A model generated the notes under the pieces. The model saw nothing but the letters and a program-made list of their open reading frames with translations. It had not been told where the DNA came from and did no database searches. From Pseudoxanthomonas sp. (GTDB lineage: Bacteria > Pseudomonadota > Gammaproteobacteria > Xanthomonadales > Xanthomonadaceae), in NCBI RefSeq assembly GCF_002863005.1, contig NZ_PKDG01000025.1, forward strand, positions 62,001 through 126,000: DNA of 64,000 bases. Direction: 5' to 3'. The translations under genes were made by a program, and so were the position numbers. Below, one piece after another: positions 17,509 through 27,020 of this stretch (position 1 is its first letter; the number at the start of each line of letters is the position of its first letter).

Positions 17509-18549
17509 TCATGTGTCTCCGTCGCGATCCAGGTACCACCGGGCCGCGCCGATGACGCCCAGCTGCCCGTGCTCCACCAGCTTCACGGGGATGCGTTCGA
17601 GCGCCTCGCGCATCGATCCCTTGTTGAGGAATCGCGCGACGAAACTGCTCTGGATCAGGAATCCGCGGATCTTCGGCAGGATGCCGCCGGCGAGGTACAC
17701 GCCGCCCTGCACGCCGTACAGCAGCGCCATGTCGCCGACGACGCTGCCGAGCAGGCCGCAGAACACGTCGAGGCTTTCGCGCGCCAGTGGGTCGTCGCCC
17801 GACAGCGCGGCGGCCGTGACCTGGCCCGGGTGCGTGTAGGCCGAAGGCGCGGCGCCGCGGACGGCGCACAGCGCGGCATGCAGGTTCAACAGGCCGGGGC
17901 CGGACAGCGCCTGTTCGACCGGCACGTGCGTGCGGGTCTTCAGCATCTCGGCCAGCAGCGCCATCTCGAGCGCGTTGCCGGCGGTGAGCGCGGCTTGGCC
18001 GGCTTCCGTCGCCAGCACCACGGCGCGCGGGCCGACCGGGATCCACACCGCCGCGCCCAGGCCGGTGCCCGGGCCGAGGATCAGCGTGGGGCCGCGGGTC
18101 GGTGCGATCGCCGGGCCGGTGAGCTGCAGCACCTGGCTGGCGTCCACCTGCGCGGCGGCATGCGCCACGGCTTCGAAATCGTTGACCAAGCGGACGTCGT
18201 CGAAGCCGAGCTGCGTGCGCAGTTCCGCCAGCGAAAGGCGCCAGGGCAGGTTGTTGGTGATGACGGTGCCGTCTTCCAGCGCATAGCCGGCGCTGGCGAT
18301 CACGCCACGGGTCACGCGCCCGTGGTCGAGGCCCAGGTGGTGCAGGAAATCCTCGACGATGTCGCCCAGGCCGGCGTGGTCGGCGCAGGCGTACTTGCGG
18401 TACTCCAGCACGTGGACCGGCATCCCGGCGTCGCCGCTGCCGCGCACCAGGCCGATGCGGACGTGGGTGCCACCGACGTCCGCCGCGATGAAGGCGTCGT
18501 GCGCCCCGCGGCTGGCATCTGTCGGCAATGGATTGGCAATGGCGACCAC
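17509..18549 (-). CDS. glk: Glucokinase-family sugar kinase of the nag locus
   Basis: The protein has about 346 residues and is a ROK-independent, E. coli Glk-type kinase. AADVGGTHVRIGL is the phosphate-1 loop, LVNDFEAVAHAA carries the catalytic Asp, and LILGPGTGLGAA is the second phosphate loop. GTG 18549 is chosen because GGGGAGA lies 3-9 bp before it; an upstream GTG at 18561 would add four residues. It would phosphorylate glucose or, given its place in the nag regulon, GlcNAc to GlcNAc-6-P for NagA. Xanthomonas nag loci are known to use Glk-like kinases. Substrate preference is not visible. Confidence 0.85.
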   Translation of the reverse strand: MVAIANPLPTDASRGAHDAFIAADVGGTHVRIGLVRGSGDAGMPVHVLEYRKYACADHAGLGDIVEDFLHHLGLDHGRVTRGVIASAGYALEDGTVITNNLPWRLSLAELRTQLGFDDVRLVNDFEAVAHAAAQVDASQVLQLTGPAIAPTRGPTLILGPGTGLGAAVWIPVGPRAVVLATEAGQAALTAGNALEMALLAEMLKTRTHVPVEQALSGPGLLNLHAALCAVRGAAPSAYTHPGQVTAAALSGDDPLARESLDVFCGLLGSVVGDMALLYGVQGGVYLAGGILPKIRGFLIQSSFVARFLNKGSMREALERIPVKLVEHGQLGVIGAARWYLDRDGDT

Positions 18550-18614
18550 ACGTCTCCCCACATGTTCGCGGCCGGGACCCCGTCATCCCGATATGGCCGG
18601 AGTGTGGAAAGTGT

Positions 18615-18630
18615 TTGACAACGTTGTCAA
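18615..18630. promoter_or_regulatory. LacI-type operator, kinase side
   Basis: TTGACAACGTTGTCAA is a perfect 16-bp palindrome with the central AACGTT seen in LacI/GalR-family sites. It lies 66 bp upstream of the kinase start. The obvious binder is the LacI-type regulator encoded at 20238-21320. Confidence 0.8.
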
Positions 18631-18862
18631 GACTCTGTCATGAAATAGCCGTCTGGCGGCCAAGGCGATGTATGGAACCGACAACAATGCTCGTATTCAT
18701 TATTCAATTGAGCGCATTGGTGTTGCCAATTGCGGCATGCAAAGGCGGAAAAGCGCTAAGTCCTACAGGACTTTATGCTGCGGCGCACTATGCCGGTGCA
18801 CTCACAGAAGGAAGGCCAGGTCGCTTGGAGACCTCCAAGTTCCGTGGGGCTGCCTGATGGCT

Positions 18863-18878
18863 TTGACAACGTTGTTCC
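18863..18878. promoter_or_regulatory. LacI-type operator, nagP side
   Basis: TTGACAACGTTGTTCC repeats the left half and centre of the operator at 18615-18630, with the right arm degraded. It ends 43 bp upstream of nagP, a position expected to overlap the promoter or early transcript. The 248-bp distance between the two sites would allow DNA looping by a tetramer. Confidence 0.72.
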
Positions 18879-18921
18879 CGATGTCGCGCGCAGGCGCGAC
18901 CTCCCAGATCGAGGGGATTGC

Positions 18922-20241
18922 ATGAGTACCGCCGCTGGAACCACCCCGCTCCGTTCGCTCGCCATCGTCGGCGTGCTGTTCTTCATCATCGGGTTCTTCA
19001 CCTGGATCAACGGCCCGCTGATCACCTTCGTGCAGCTCGCCTTCGATCTGGACGAGGTGAATGCCTTCCTCGTACTGATGGTGTTCTACCTGTCGTACTT
19101 CTTCCTCGCGTTGCCTGCTGCGGCGTTGCTCAAGCGCACCGGCATGAAGAAGGGTCTGGCGGCCAGCTTGTTCGTGATGGCGGTTGGCGCCGCGATGTTC
19201 GGCGAGTTCTCCACCCAGCGCTGGTACCCCGGTGCGTTGGCCGGCCTGTTCGTGATCGGCGGCGGCCTGGCGCTGCTGCAGACGGCGGTGAACCCCTACG
19301 TCAGCATCCTCGGCCCCATCGAGAGTGCCGCGCAGCGCATCGCGCTGATGGGCATCTGCAACAAGATCGCCGGCATGCTGGCGCCGCTCGTGCTCGGGAC
19401 GCTGGTCCTGCATGGCGTGGGCGACCTGGCCGCACAGGTCGCCACAGCCGATGCGGCCGGCAAGGTGGCGCTGCTGGACGCGTTCGCAGCGAAGATCCAC
19501 CTGCCGTACCTGGTGATGGCCGGCCTCCTGGTCGTGGTCGCCATCGGCATCCTGTTCTCGCCGCTGCCCGAGGTGAAGCCGTCCGAGGTCAATGCCGCGC
19601 CCGCGGCCGATGCCGCCGATGGCGCACGTGGCCTGTCGCGCTTCCCGCACCTGTGGCTGGGCGTGCTCTGCCTGTTCCTCTACGTGGGGGTGGAGGTGTT
19701 GGCGGGCGACGCGATCGGCACCTATGGAAGGGGCTTCGGCCTGCCGCTGGACCAGACCAAGCTGTTCACCACCTACACCCTGTTCGCGATGCTGGCCGGT
19801 TACCTGGTCGGATTGGCCGTGATCCCGCGCTTCGTGTCGCAGGCACGCTACCTGGCCATCTCCGCCACGCTGGGCGTGCTGTTCGCCCTCGGCGCGCTGC
19901 TGACGCACGGCTACGTGTCGGTGGGCTTCGTCGCTGCACTGGGCTTCGCCAACGCGATGATGTGGCCGGCGATCTTCCCGTTGGCGATCAAGGGACTGGG
20001 CCGGCATACCGAGACCGGATCGGCCCTGCTGATCATGGGCATCGCCGGCGGAGCGATCCTGCCGCAGTTGTTCGCGGTGCTGAAGCAGCACTACGACTTC
20101 CAGGTCGTGTTCGCCGGACTGGCCATTCCCGGCTACCTGTACATCCTCTACTACGCGCTGGCCGGGCACCGCGTGGGCAGCGCGAAACGGGCGGCGACGG
20201 GCGTCCCGGAACGCGGCATCATGGTGGACTCGCCTCCATGA
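18922..20241 (+). CDS. nagP: N-acetylglucosamine MFS permease
   Basis: The protein has 439 residues and about 12 membrane segments. It belongs to the FucP-like sugar:proton symporter branch of the MFS, shown by FFIIGFFTWINGPLI, LQTAVNPYVSILGP and NAMMWPAIFPLAIKGLGRHTETGSALLIMGIAGGAILPQ. It would carry GlcNAc across the inner membrane. ATG 18922 has GAGGGGAT just before it. It is the first gene of a five-gene operon and overlaps the regulator by 4 bp. The NagP assignment rests on family plus position with nagB-II and nagA. Confidence 0.9.
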   Translation: MSTAAGTTPLRSLAIVGVLFFIIGFFTWINGPLITFVQLAFDLDEVNAFLVLMVFYLSYFFLALPAAALLKRTGMKKGLAASLFVMAVGAAMFGEFSTQRWYPGALAGLFVIGGGLALLQTAVNPYVSILGPIESAAQRIALMGICNKIAGMLAPLVLGTLVLHGVGDLAAQVATADAAGKVALLDAFAAKIHLPYLVMAGLLVVVAIGILFSPLPEVKPSEVNAAPAADAADGARGLSRFPHLWLGVLCLFLYVGVEVLAGDAIGTYGRGFGLPLDQTKLFTTYTLFAMLAGYLVGLAVIPRFVSQARYLAISATLGVLFALGALLTHGYVSVGFVAALGFANAMMWPAIFPLAIKGLGRHTETGSALLIMGIAGGAILPQLFAVLKQHYDFQVVFAGLAIPGYLYILYYALAGHRVGSAKRAATGVPERGIMVDSPP

Positions 20242-21320
20242 CGGAAACGCCCATGCGCCGACCCACCATCAAGGACGTCGCCGAACGCGCGAAGGTCTCG
20301 CTGAAGACCGTGTCCCGGGTCATCAACAACGAGCCGTCGGTGCTGCAGGGCACGCGCGCGCGCGTGCTGCACGCCATCGCCGAACTGGACTACGAACCGG
20401 ACCAGTCCGCGCGCAACCTGCGCAGCGGCACGCCGTTCGTGATCGGGCTGGTCTACGACAACCCCAACCCGTACCACATCATCGGCGTGCAGAACGGCGT
20501 GCTGGCCGCCTGCAAGGAGACCGGCTTCGGCCTGCAGATCCATCCGGTCGATTCCACCTCGCCATTGCTGGCCGAGGAGCTAGTGGAATTCGTCCAGCGC
20601 TCGCGCCTGGCCGGCCTGGTGCTGACCGCGCCGATGTCCGAACGCGCCGACCTGGTGACGGCATTGGCTGCGCGCGGGGTGAAGCTGGTGCGCATCATCG
20701 CCGCGACCGAAGATCCGGAAGACGGCCTGCCGTGCGTCTATGTCGATGATCGCGATGCCGCCTACGAGATCACCGAACACCTGATCCAGCTCGGACACCA
20801 GCGCATCGGCTTCCTGTGGGGCGGACTGGCGCACCGGTCGAGTACCGAACGCTATGCCGGTTACGAGAAAGCGTTGAAGGACTACGGCATCACCCTCGAC
20901 AAGCATCTCGTCGTGCCGGGCGATTACACGTTCGACGACGGTTTCCGCGGCGCGCGCCGCCTGCTGGCGCTGCGCGAACCGCCCACGGCGATCTTCGGTT
21001 CCAACGACGAAATCGCGGCCGGCGTCCTGGCAGCGGCGAAGTCGGCCGGCATGAACGTGCCTTATGACCTGTCCATCGCCGGTTTCGAAGACAGTCCGTT
21101 CTCCAAGCAGTCGTGGCCGCCGCTGACCACCGCCAAGCAGGCGACGCAGGACATCGCAAAACAGGCCGCACGCCTGCTGATCGCCGGCCTGCGTACCGAT
21201 GCCTATGACGACAACCCCACCCCCGTGCACAACCAGGGCTTCGTGCCGCAGTTGGTGGTGCGGGGCTCCACGGCGCCGGTCCGTCCGCGCGCCGACCGAC
21301 CCGAACCGCTCTCGCCATGA
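20238..21320 (+). CDS. nagQ: LacI-family repressor of the nag regulon
   Basis: The protein has 360 residues. The helix-turn-helix is at the N-terminus (MRRPTIKDVAERAKVSLKTVSRVINNE), followed by a hinge and a periplasmic-binding-like effector domain (IGLVYDNPNPYHIIGVQNGVL, FGSNDEIAAGVL). The effector is probably GlcNAc-6-P or a related product. Two LacI-type palindromes upstream of nagP and of the kinase are the likely targets. ATG 20238 overlaps nagP; a second Met at 20253 is possible. The symbol follows usage for the LacI regulator of Xanthomonas nag genes and is given with some caution. Confidence 0.85.
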   Translation: MTETPMRRPTIKDVAERAKVSLKTVSRVINNEPSVLQGTRARVLHAIAELDYEPDQSARNLRSGTPFVIGLVYDNPNPYHIIGVQNGVLAACKETGFGLQIHPVDSTSPLLAEELVEFVQRSRLAGLVLTAPMSERADLVTALAARGVKLVRIIAATEDPEDGLPCVYVDDRDAAYEITEHLIQLGHQRIGFLWGGLAHRSSTERYAGYEKALKDYGITLDKHLVVPGDYTFDDGFRGARRLLALREPPTAIFGSNDEIAAGVLAAAKSAGMNVPYDLSIAGFEDSPFSKQSWPPLTTAKQATQDIAKQAARLLIAGLRTDAYDDNPTPVHNQGFVPQLVVRGSTAPVRPRADRPEPLSP

Positions 21321-22354
21321 CCGACACGCTACTGCCTGCGCCTTCCGACACCCTGATGCACCAGGAGGCGGCCCAGACCGCCGACATCGTCTCCGACCAG
21401 TACGCGCGCAACGCCGCGACGGTGAAAGCGCTGGCGGACGACCTGCGCCGTAGTCCTCCACCATTCGTGGTGACCTGCGCGCGCGGCAGTTCCGATCATG
21501 CCGCGACCTACGCGAAGTACCTGTTCGAGACGCAGTTGGGCGTGGTCACCGCGTCGGCATCGCCGTCGGTGGGGTCGGTGTACGAAGCGAAGCAGCGACT
21601 GGTCGATGCGCTGTACGTGGTGATCTCGCAGTCGGGCAAGAGCCCGGACCTGCTGCGCAACGCGAGCGCGGCCAAGGAGGCCGGCGCACGCGTGGTCGCA
21701 CTGGTGAACGTGGAAGACTCGCCGCTGGCGCAACTCGCCGACACCGTGCTGCCGCTGCGCGCCGGTCCCGAGCGCAGCGTGGCGGCAACCAAGAGCTACC
21801 TGGGTTCGCTCGCGGCGATCCTGCAGCTGGCCGCGTACTGGAAGGACGAGGCGCCGCTGCATGCCGCCGCCGATGCCCTGCCCGACGCGCTGCGTCGCGC
21901 GTGGCAGGCGGACTGGTCGCCGCTGAGCGATGGATTGGTGGGTGCGCACAACCTGTTCGTGCTGGGACGAGGCTTGGGCCTCGCCGCCGCGCAGGAAGCC
22001 GCATTGAAATTCAAGGAAACCTGCGGCCTGCACGCCGAGGCCTACAGTTCGGCGGAAGTGAAACACGGACCGATGGCGCTGGTCGGTCCGGGCTTCCCGG
22101 TGCTCTGCTTCGCCCAGCCGGACGAAACCGAAGCCGGCACGCTGGCGCTGGCGCAGGAATTCCGCGACCGCGGTGCGCAGGTGTGGGTGGCATCGCGCCA
22201 GGGCGATCTGCCACTGGTCGAGGCACCGCATCCGGCGTGCGCGCCGCTGCTGACCATCCAGAGCTTCTACCGGGCGATCAATGCGCTCGCGCTGCGTCGC
22301 GGCCACAATCCGGATGTGCCGCCGCACCTCAACAAGGTCACGGAAACGGTATGA
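21317..22354 (+). CDS. nagB-II: Glucosamine-6-phosphate deaminase, SIS-domain type
   Basis: The protein has 345 residues with two SIS domains and no N-terminal glutaminase domain, so it is a deaminase of the NagB-II kind rather than GlmS. CARGSSDHAATYAKYLFE and ISQSGKSPDLL mark the first sugar-phosphate site, and KFKETCGLHAEAYSSAEVKHGP the catalytic C-terminal region. It converts glucosamine-6-P to fructose-6-P and ammonia. The gene overlaps both neighbours by 4 bp, so the operon is translationally coupled. Confidence 0.9.
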   Translation: MTDTLLPAPSDTLMHQEAAQTADIVSDQYARNAATVKALADDLRRSPPPFVVTCARGSSDHAATYAKYLFETQLGVVTASASPSVGSVYEAKQRLVDALYVVISQSGKSPDLLRNASAAKEAGARVVALVNVEDSPLAQLADTVLPLRAGPERSVAATKSYLGSLAAILQLAAYWKDEAPLHAAADALPDALRRAWQADWSPLSDGLVGAHNLFVLGRGLGLAAAQEAALKFKETCGLHAEAYSSAEVKHGPMALVGPGFPVLCFAQPDETEAGTLALAQEFRDRGAQVWVASRQGDLPLVEAPHPACAPLLTIQSFYRAINALALRRGHNPDVPPHLNKVTETV

Positions 22355-23496
22355 ACGCGACGAGCGCCGCCATTGCCCTCTGCAACGCCCGCGTGCTGAC
22401 GCCGGACGGCTTCGTTGAAGGCCTGGCGGTACTGATGCAGGACGGCCGCATCGCCGACCTGCTCGCGGACGATGCGATCCCTTCAGATGCGGTGCGGCAC
22501 GATCTTCGCGGCGCGACGTTGCTGCCCGGCTTCATCGATGCGCAGGTCAACGGTGGCGGTGGCGCGCTGTTCAACAACGATACGAGTGTGGAGGCGATCC
22601 GCACGATCGCGAAGGCGCACCGGCGCTTCGGCACGACCGGCCTGTTGCCGACCTTGATCAGCGACGATGCCGACGTGATGGCGCGCGCGATCGCGGCGAT
22701 ACGCGACGCCATCGCGCAGGGCGTGCCGGGCGTGCTCGGCATCCACCTGGAGGGCCCGTACATCGCGCCCGCGCGCAAGGGCACGCACGATGCGGCGAAG
22801 TTCCGCGTGCCCGGCGCGGACGAAATCGCGATGGCGACGTCGCTCGACAACGGCGTGACCCTGCTGACGCTTGCGCCCGAACAGGTGCCGACCGACACCA
22901 TTCGCACCTTGGTGGCGCGCGGCGCGATCGTCGTCGCCGGCCACACGGCGGGCAGCTACGAACAGATCCGCGCCGGCATCGACGCGGGCGTGTCGGGCTT
23001 CACCCATCTCTACAACGCGATGTCGCCGTTGCAGGGCCGCGAACCGGGCGCGGTCGGTGCTGCGCTGGAGGACGACGGCTGCTGGTGTGGCGTGATCGTC
23101 GATGGCGTGCACGTGCATCCGGCCAGCCTGCGCGTCGCGTTGGCGGCCAAGCCGCGCGGCAAGGTGGTCCTGGTCACCGATGCGATGCCGATGGTCGGTT
23201 CGGACGATCCGTCGTTCGATCTGTATGGCGAAACCATCACCGCCGTCGACGGCGTGGTGCGCAATGCCGCCGGCGCGTTGGCGGGTTCGGCGTTGGACAT
23301 GATCACCGCCGTGCGCAACTGCGTGCGGCTGCTCGGCCTGCCGCTGGACGAGGCAGCGCGCATGGCGTCCACCTATCCCGCCGATGTCCTCGGCCTGGGA
23401 GCGACGCACGGCCGCATCGCGCCCGGCTACCGCGCCGACCTGGTGGCGCTGGACGCCGACCTGCAGATCGTCGGCACGTGGATCGGCGGCGCCTGA
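22351..23496 (+). CDS. nagA: N-acetylglucosamine-6-phosphate deacetylase
   Basis: The protein has 381 residues and belongs to the amidohydrolase superfamily. GFIDAQVNGGGG is the NagA form of the first strand motif. HLEGPYIAPARKGTH supplies the metal-site Glu, GHTAGSYEQ and FTHLYNAMSPLQGREPG the His ligands and substrate loop, and LVTDAMPMVG the catalytic Asp. It removes acetate from GlcNAc-6-P before NagB-II acts. It starts within the nagB-II stop and is followed by nagX 10 bp later. Confidence 0.94.
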   Translation: MNATSAAIALCNARVLTPDGFVEGLAVLMQDGRIADLLADDAIPSDAVRHDLRGATLLPGFIDAQVNGGGGALFNNDTSVEAIRTIAKAHRRFGTTGLLPTLISDDADVMARAIAAIRDAIAQGVPGVLGIHLEGPYIAPARKGTHDAAKFRVPGADEIAMATSLDNGVTLLTLAPEQVPTDTIRTLVARGAIVVAGHTAGSYEQIRAGIDAGVSGFTHLYNAMSPLQGREPGAVGAALEDDGCWCGVIVDGVHVHPASLRVALAAKPRGKVVLVTDAMPMVGSDDPSFDLYGETITAVDGVVRNAAGALAGSALDMITAVRNCVRLLGLPLDEAARMASTYPADVLGLGATHGRIAPGYRADLVALDADLQIVGTWIGGA

Positions 23497-23506
23497 TCCC
23501 GCGCGC

Positions 23507-24577
23507 ATGAGCGTCGCACCGGCCCGGTTCGCGTCCGTAGATGCGCTGCGTGGCCTGACGGTCGCCGCGATGCTGCTGGTCAACACGCCGGGCGATTGGT
23601 CGCATGTCTACGCACCGCTGCTGCACGCGGAATGGCATGGCGTGACACCGACCGACCTGGTGTTCCCGTTCTTCCTCTTCATCGTCGGCGTATCGATCTC
23701 GCTGGGCATCGTGCCGCGTAGCGAAACAGGCGTGGCGCATGGCGTGCTGGTGCGCGCGCTGCTGTGGCGCGCGGCGAAGATCGTCGCGCTCGGCCTGGCG
23801 CTGCACCTGCTGGCGTACGTGATGCTGGACCGTCCGCACTTCCGCCCCTGGGGCGTGCTGCAGCGGATCGGCCTGTGTTTCGCTGCGGCCGGCCTGATCG
23901 CGCTGTACGTGAAGCCTCGCCTGCAGTGGGCATTGATCGGCGCGTTCCTGCTCGGCTACTGGGCGCTGCTCGCGCCGTCCGGCTATGCCGCCTACACGAA
24001 CCTGCCGGCACGCTTGGATACGGCGTTGTTCGCACCGTGGCTGTACCAGTGGGATGCGACGCTCGCGCGCGGGCAGGATCCAGAGGGGTTGCTGAGCACG
24101 TTGCCCGCCATCGCCACCACGCTGTTCGGCGTGCGGGCCGGCGCTTGGTTGCGGGGCGGTGCGCTGCGCACGCTGTTGCTGGCCGGCATGGCGGCCGTGG
24201 CCCTCGGACTGGCATGGAGCAGTGTGTCCCCATTGAACAAGGCGCTGTGGACGTCGTCGTTTGCGCTGTTCTCCGCCGGCTGCGCATCGCTTGCGCTGGC
24301 GCTCGCCCATGCGGCGGTGGACCGGCAGGGGTGGCCGGCGGTGGGGCGGCGCTTCGGTGCGAATGCCATCGCCGCCTATGTCGGCGCCGCCGTGATGACG
24401 TACGTACTGCTCGCGCTCGGCTGGATGGAGCCGCTGTATCGGGTCGGATTCGCCGACTGGATGACGCCGCGCTTCGGACCGTACCTGCCGTCGCTGGCGT
24501 TCGCGCTGTCGTTCGTCGGCGTGTGGTGGCTGGTCGTGTGGGCGATGGATCGCCGCGGCTGGTACGTGAAGGTCTGA
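23507..24577 (+). CDS. nagX: NagX-type membrane acyltransferase homologue
   Basis: The protein has 356 residues with about 10 membrane segments. It starts [31 protein letters not shown], the signature of the HGSNAT/DUF5009 family. The conserved [22 protein letters not shown] loop contains the His used for acetyl transfer in human lysosomal HGSNAT. NagX is common in proteobacterial GlcNAc loci, but its activity is not settled. Being last in the nagP-Q-B-A-X operon supports a role in amino-sugar handling at the inner membrane. Confidence 0.85.
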   Translation: MSVAPARFASVDALRGLTVAAMLLVNTPGDWSHVYAPLLHAEWHGVTPTDLVFPFFLFIVGVSISLGIVPRSETGVAHGVLVRALLWRAAKIVALGLALHLLAYVMLDRPHFRPWGVLQRIGLCFAAAGLIALYVKPRLQWALIGAFLLGYWALLAPSGYAAYTNLPARLDTALFAPWLYQWDATLARGQDPEGLLSTLPAIATTLFGVRAGAWLRGGALRTLLLAGMAAVALGLAWSSVSPLNKALWTSSFALFSAGCASLALALAHAAVDRQGWPAVGRRFGANAIAAYVGAAVMTYVLLALGWMEPLYRVGFADWMTPRFGPYLPSLAFALSFVGVWWLVVWAMDRRGWYVKV

Positions 24578-24651
24578 AGCTCCGCCGTCGTCACGCTTTT
24601 CTTCGCTCCGCAGGCGTACAAGGGCAACGAGCCCCGCCGGATGCCGCCTGC

Positions 24652-25920
24652 ATGAAGATGCCGTTGCTGCTTGTCTGTTGCCTGTGCGTATCCGCCTGCC
24701 AGCGGGCGTCGATCACCGAGGAGGGCGCGAAGGCGGTGGTGGCCTCCCGCGTCATGTCCACGACCGGCTCCGCCGCGGGCACGGCAGCGACGCCGGCACC
24801 GGCCGGGACCGCGGCGGCGATGACCGGCACGGGCCGCACCATGGCAGGACTGTCGCGCGCGCGGCAGGTCCCCGACCCGCCGTTCACCAGTACGCCGGTC
24901 GCCACGTTCAACGAGCCCTGGGCGATGACGTTCCTGCCGGACGGTCGCCTGCTGGTGACCGAGAAATCCGGGAAGCTCCGCCTGGCCAACGTCGCGAGCG
25001 GCCAGGTCGGCGAGATCATCGGGGTGCCGACGGTCGCCTACGGCGGGCAGGGGGGCTTCGGCGACGTGCTGCTGCATCCCCGCTTCGCCGACAACCGGCT
25101 GGTCTATGTCAGCTATGCGGAAGCCGGCAGCGGCGGCACGCGCGGCGCTGCCGTGGCGCGCGCCACGCTGCAGCTCGATGCCAGTGGCAATGGCGGAAGC
25201 CTGTCCAACCTGCAGGTGATCTGGCGCCAGTTGCCGAAGGTGTCGGGTTCGAACCACTACGGACACCGGCTCGCTTTCGGAGCGGACGGCAAGTTGTGGA
25301 TCACCTCGAGCGAGCGCGATCAGCAGACGCCCGCACAGGACCTGCAGTCCTCACTCGGCAAGCTGATCCGGCTCAACGACGATGGCAGCCTGCCGCCGGA
25401 CAATCCGTTCGCGGCGCAGGGCGGCATTGCGGCGCAGGTGTGGAGCCTGGGCCACCGCAACCTGCTCGGCATCGCCTTCGATCCGTCGGGACAGCTGTGG
25501 ACGCATGAAATGGGACCGTCGGGCGGCGACGAACTGAACCTGATCGAACGCGGCGCCAACTATGGCTGGCCCGTCGTGTCCAACGGCGACCAGTACGACG
25601 GCACTCCGATCCCGGACCACGTGACGCGACCGGACTTGAACGCGCCCGAGGCCTGGTGGTCGCCGGTGATAGCGCCGGCGGGCTTCGTCATCTACACCGG
25701 CAACCTGTTTCCCTGGTTCCGCGGCAAGGGCTTCATCGGCGGCCTGGCCTCGCAGGCGCTGGTCGAGATCGAATTCACCGGCACGCAGGCGCGCGAAGCG
25801 CGGCGCTATCCGATGGGGCGGCGCATCCGCGAGGTCGAACAGGGGCCGGACGGCGCGCTGTGGTTGCTGGAGGACGGCGCCGGCGGGCGGTTACTGAAGC
25901 TCACGCCCAACCGCAGCTGA
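24652..25920 (+). CDS. PQQ-dependent aldose sugar dehydrogenase, lipoprotein
   Basis: The protein has 422 residues. [16 protein letters not shown] is a lipoprotein signal with Cys16 as the anchor. An Ala/Thr/Gly-rich linker to about residue 70 leads to a six-bladed propeller of the YliI/soluble GDH type: [41 protein letters not shown], and the calcium/PQQ motif [26 protein letters not shown]. It would oxidise aldoses in the periplasm. It follows nagX by 74 bp on the same strand, so cotranscription is possible. Confidence 0.88.
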   Translation: MKMPLLLVCCLCVSACQRASITEEGAKAVVASRVMSTTGSAAGTAATPAPAGTAAAMTGTGRTMAGLSRARQVPDPPFTSTPVATFNEPWAMTFLPDGRLLVTEKSGKLRLANVASGQVGEIIGVPTVAYGGQGGFGDVLLHPRFADNRLVYVSYAEAGSGGTRGAAVARATLQLDASGNGGSLSNLQVIWRQLPKVSGSNHYGHRLAFGADGKLWITSSERDQQTPAQDLQSSLGKLIRLNDDGSLPPDNPFAAQGGIAAQVWSLGHRNLLGIAFDPSGQLWTHEMGPSGGDELNLIERGANYGWPVVSNGDQYDGTPIPDHVTRPDLNAPEAWWSPVIAPAGFVIYTGNLFPWFRGKGFIGGLASQALVEIEFTGTQAREARRYPMGRRIREVEQGPDGALWLLEDGAGGRLLKLTPNRS

Positions 25921-26259
25921 TCAGGCCGGGCGGCCGTCCGTGCGCGTCTCGCGTCCGTTGCGGATGTCCAGGTACAGGCTGTAGGCGGCGGTGAACGCCG
26001 GCAGCAGGTTCTGCAGCACGCCCACCGCATCCTGCTTGGACGAGAACAGGAAGTAGCTCAGCGCCATCAGGCTGCCGGCCAGGCTCATGTACCAGAACAG
26101 GCGCGGGATGACGGGCCGGCGCGCGCGCCGCGAGGCGACGAACTGCACCACCCAGCGCGCGCCGAACATGGCGGCGCCGGTCAGGCCGATCAGCTTCCAG
26201 GGAGTCATGTGCAGGCCGGTCCAGCCCAGCCAGACGAGTTCCTGGTCCATCACGCTCAT
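25921..26259 (-). CDS. Stand-alone lipid-A-disaccharide synthase N-terminal (LAB_N) domain protein
   Basis: The protein has 112 residues and three hydrophobic segments. It has the LAB_N pattern GWTGLHMTPWKLIGLTGAAMFGARWVVQFVASRRARRPVIPRLFWYMSLAGSLMALSYFLFSSK. The domain is named from occasional fusion to LpxB, but free-standing copies usually travel with GT2 and ArnT-like genes. That is the case here: it starts within the stop codon of the GT2 gene upstream. A membrane partner for polyprenyl-phosphate sugar metabolism is plausible but unproven. Confidence 0.82.
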   Translation of the reverse strand: MSVMDQELVWLGWTGLHMTPWKLIGLTGAAMFGARWVVQFVASRRARRPVIPRLFWYMSLAGSLMALSYFLFSSKQDAVGVLQNLLPAFTAAYSLYLDIRNGRETRTDGRPA

Positions 26260-27020
26260 GGCTTGCGCCCCGCGTTGATCTCGCTGATCGCGGTGACGTG
26301 GCTGCGCTGGATCAGCCACGAGACGCCCATGAGATCGCGCACGCCCACGAGGGCGCGCCCGAGGTTGGTGTACTTCGACTGCCCCGACCCACGCGGCCGG
26401 TGCGAGACCGGCACGCTGACGGTCTTCCAGCCCGCGCGCTGCATCAGCGCGGGCAGGTAGCGATGCATGTGGTCGAAATAGGGGAGGTCCAGGAAGGCGG
26501 CGCGCTCGAACAGTTTGATGCCGCAGCCGGTGTCCGGCGTGTCGTCGCGCAGCAGGCGCTGGCGGATGCGGTTGGCCCAGCGCGACGCCCAGCGCTTGCT
26601 GGCGGTGTCCTTGCGGTCGACGCGCCAGCCGGCGAACAGCTTGGTCTGTGCATCGGCGGCGTCGCGCGCGGCGAGCAGCTTCGGGATGTCGCCGGGGTCG
26701 TTCTGGCCATCGCCGTCCAGCGTCGCGATCCACGGCGACAGGGCCTGCTTCACGCCGGTACGGATCGCCGTGCTCTGCCCGCTGCGGCGATGGTGCACCA
26801 GCACCCGCAGCTCGGGGACCTCGGCCTTCAGGGCCGTCAGCACGTCGCGGGTGTCGTCGTCGGACTGGTCGTCCACGCACACGATGTCGAAGGCGACGTG
26901 GCCGCGCAGGTGGCGTACCACTTCCTCGACCAGCGGCCCGATGTTGCCGCGCTCGTTGAAGACGGGAATGACGACGGACAGACTCGTCATGGGGCTGCTT
27001 GCTGGGGAAGGGAGGGTCAT
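26256..27020 (-). CDS. GT2 glycosyltransferase, polyprenyl-phosphate sugar synthase type
   Basis: The protein has 254 residues without membrane segments. SLSVVIPVFNERGNIGPLVEEV opens the GT-A fold, VCVDDQSDDDTRDVL binds nucleotide, and ATLDGDGQNDPGDIPKLL holds the metal-binding DxD. VSHRPRGSGQSKYTNLGRALVG matches dolichyl-phosphate mannose synthase-like and ArnC-like enzymes. It likely loads a sugar on undecaprenyl phosphate for the ArnT-like enzyme encoded at 29525-31231. It overlaps its neighbours by 4 bp on both sides. The sugar cannot be told. Confidence 0.87.
   Translation of the reverse strand: MTLPSPASSPMTSLSVVIPVFNERGNIGPLVEEVVRHLRGHVAFDIVCVDDQSDDDTRDVLTALKAEVPELRVLVHHRRSGQSTAIRTGVKQALSPWIATLDGDGQNDPGDIPKLLAARDAADAQTKLFAGWRVDRKDTASKRWASRWANRIRQRLLRDDTPDTGCGIKLFERAAFLDLPYFDHMHRYLPALMQRAGWKTVSVPVSHRPRGSGQSKYTNLGRALVGVRDLMGVSWLIQRSHVTAISEINAGRKP

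Larger units (their letters stand above)
18550..18921. other. Divergent control region of the nag locus
   Basis: This 372-bp region separates the kinase/receptor/hexosaminidase genes from the nagP operon. It is clearly richer in A and T than its surroundings, especially 18655-18780. It holds two LacI-type operators, one near each end, and a short CTTGGA/TCCAAG hairpin at 18824-18839. Short open frames inside it have no coding character. I see no RNA gene or riboswitch pattern. Confidence 0.7.

Noticed and set aside
14684-17839. A 1051-codon plus-strand open frame opposite the TonB receptor gene
   Set aside because: It mirrors the receptor codon pattern, has no fold or signal and is rich in Val/Arg/Ala/His as expected for the antisense of high-GC coding DNA.
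18668-18925. A short open frame in the nag control region
   Set aside because: It has no coding character, lacks a ribosome site and covers an operator.
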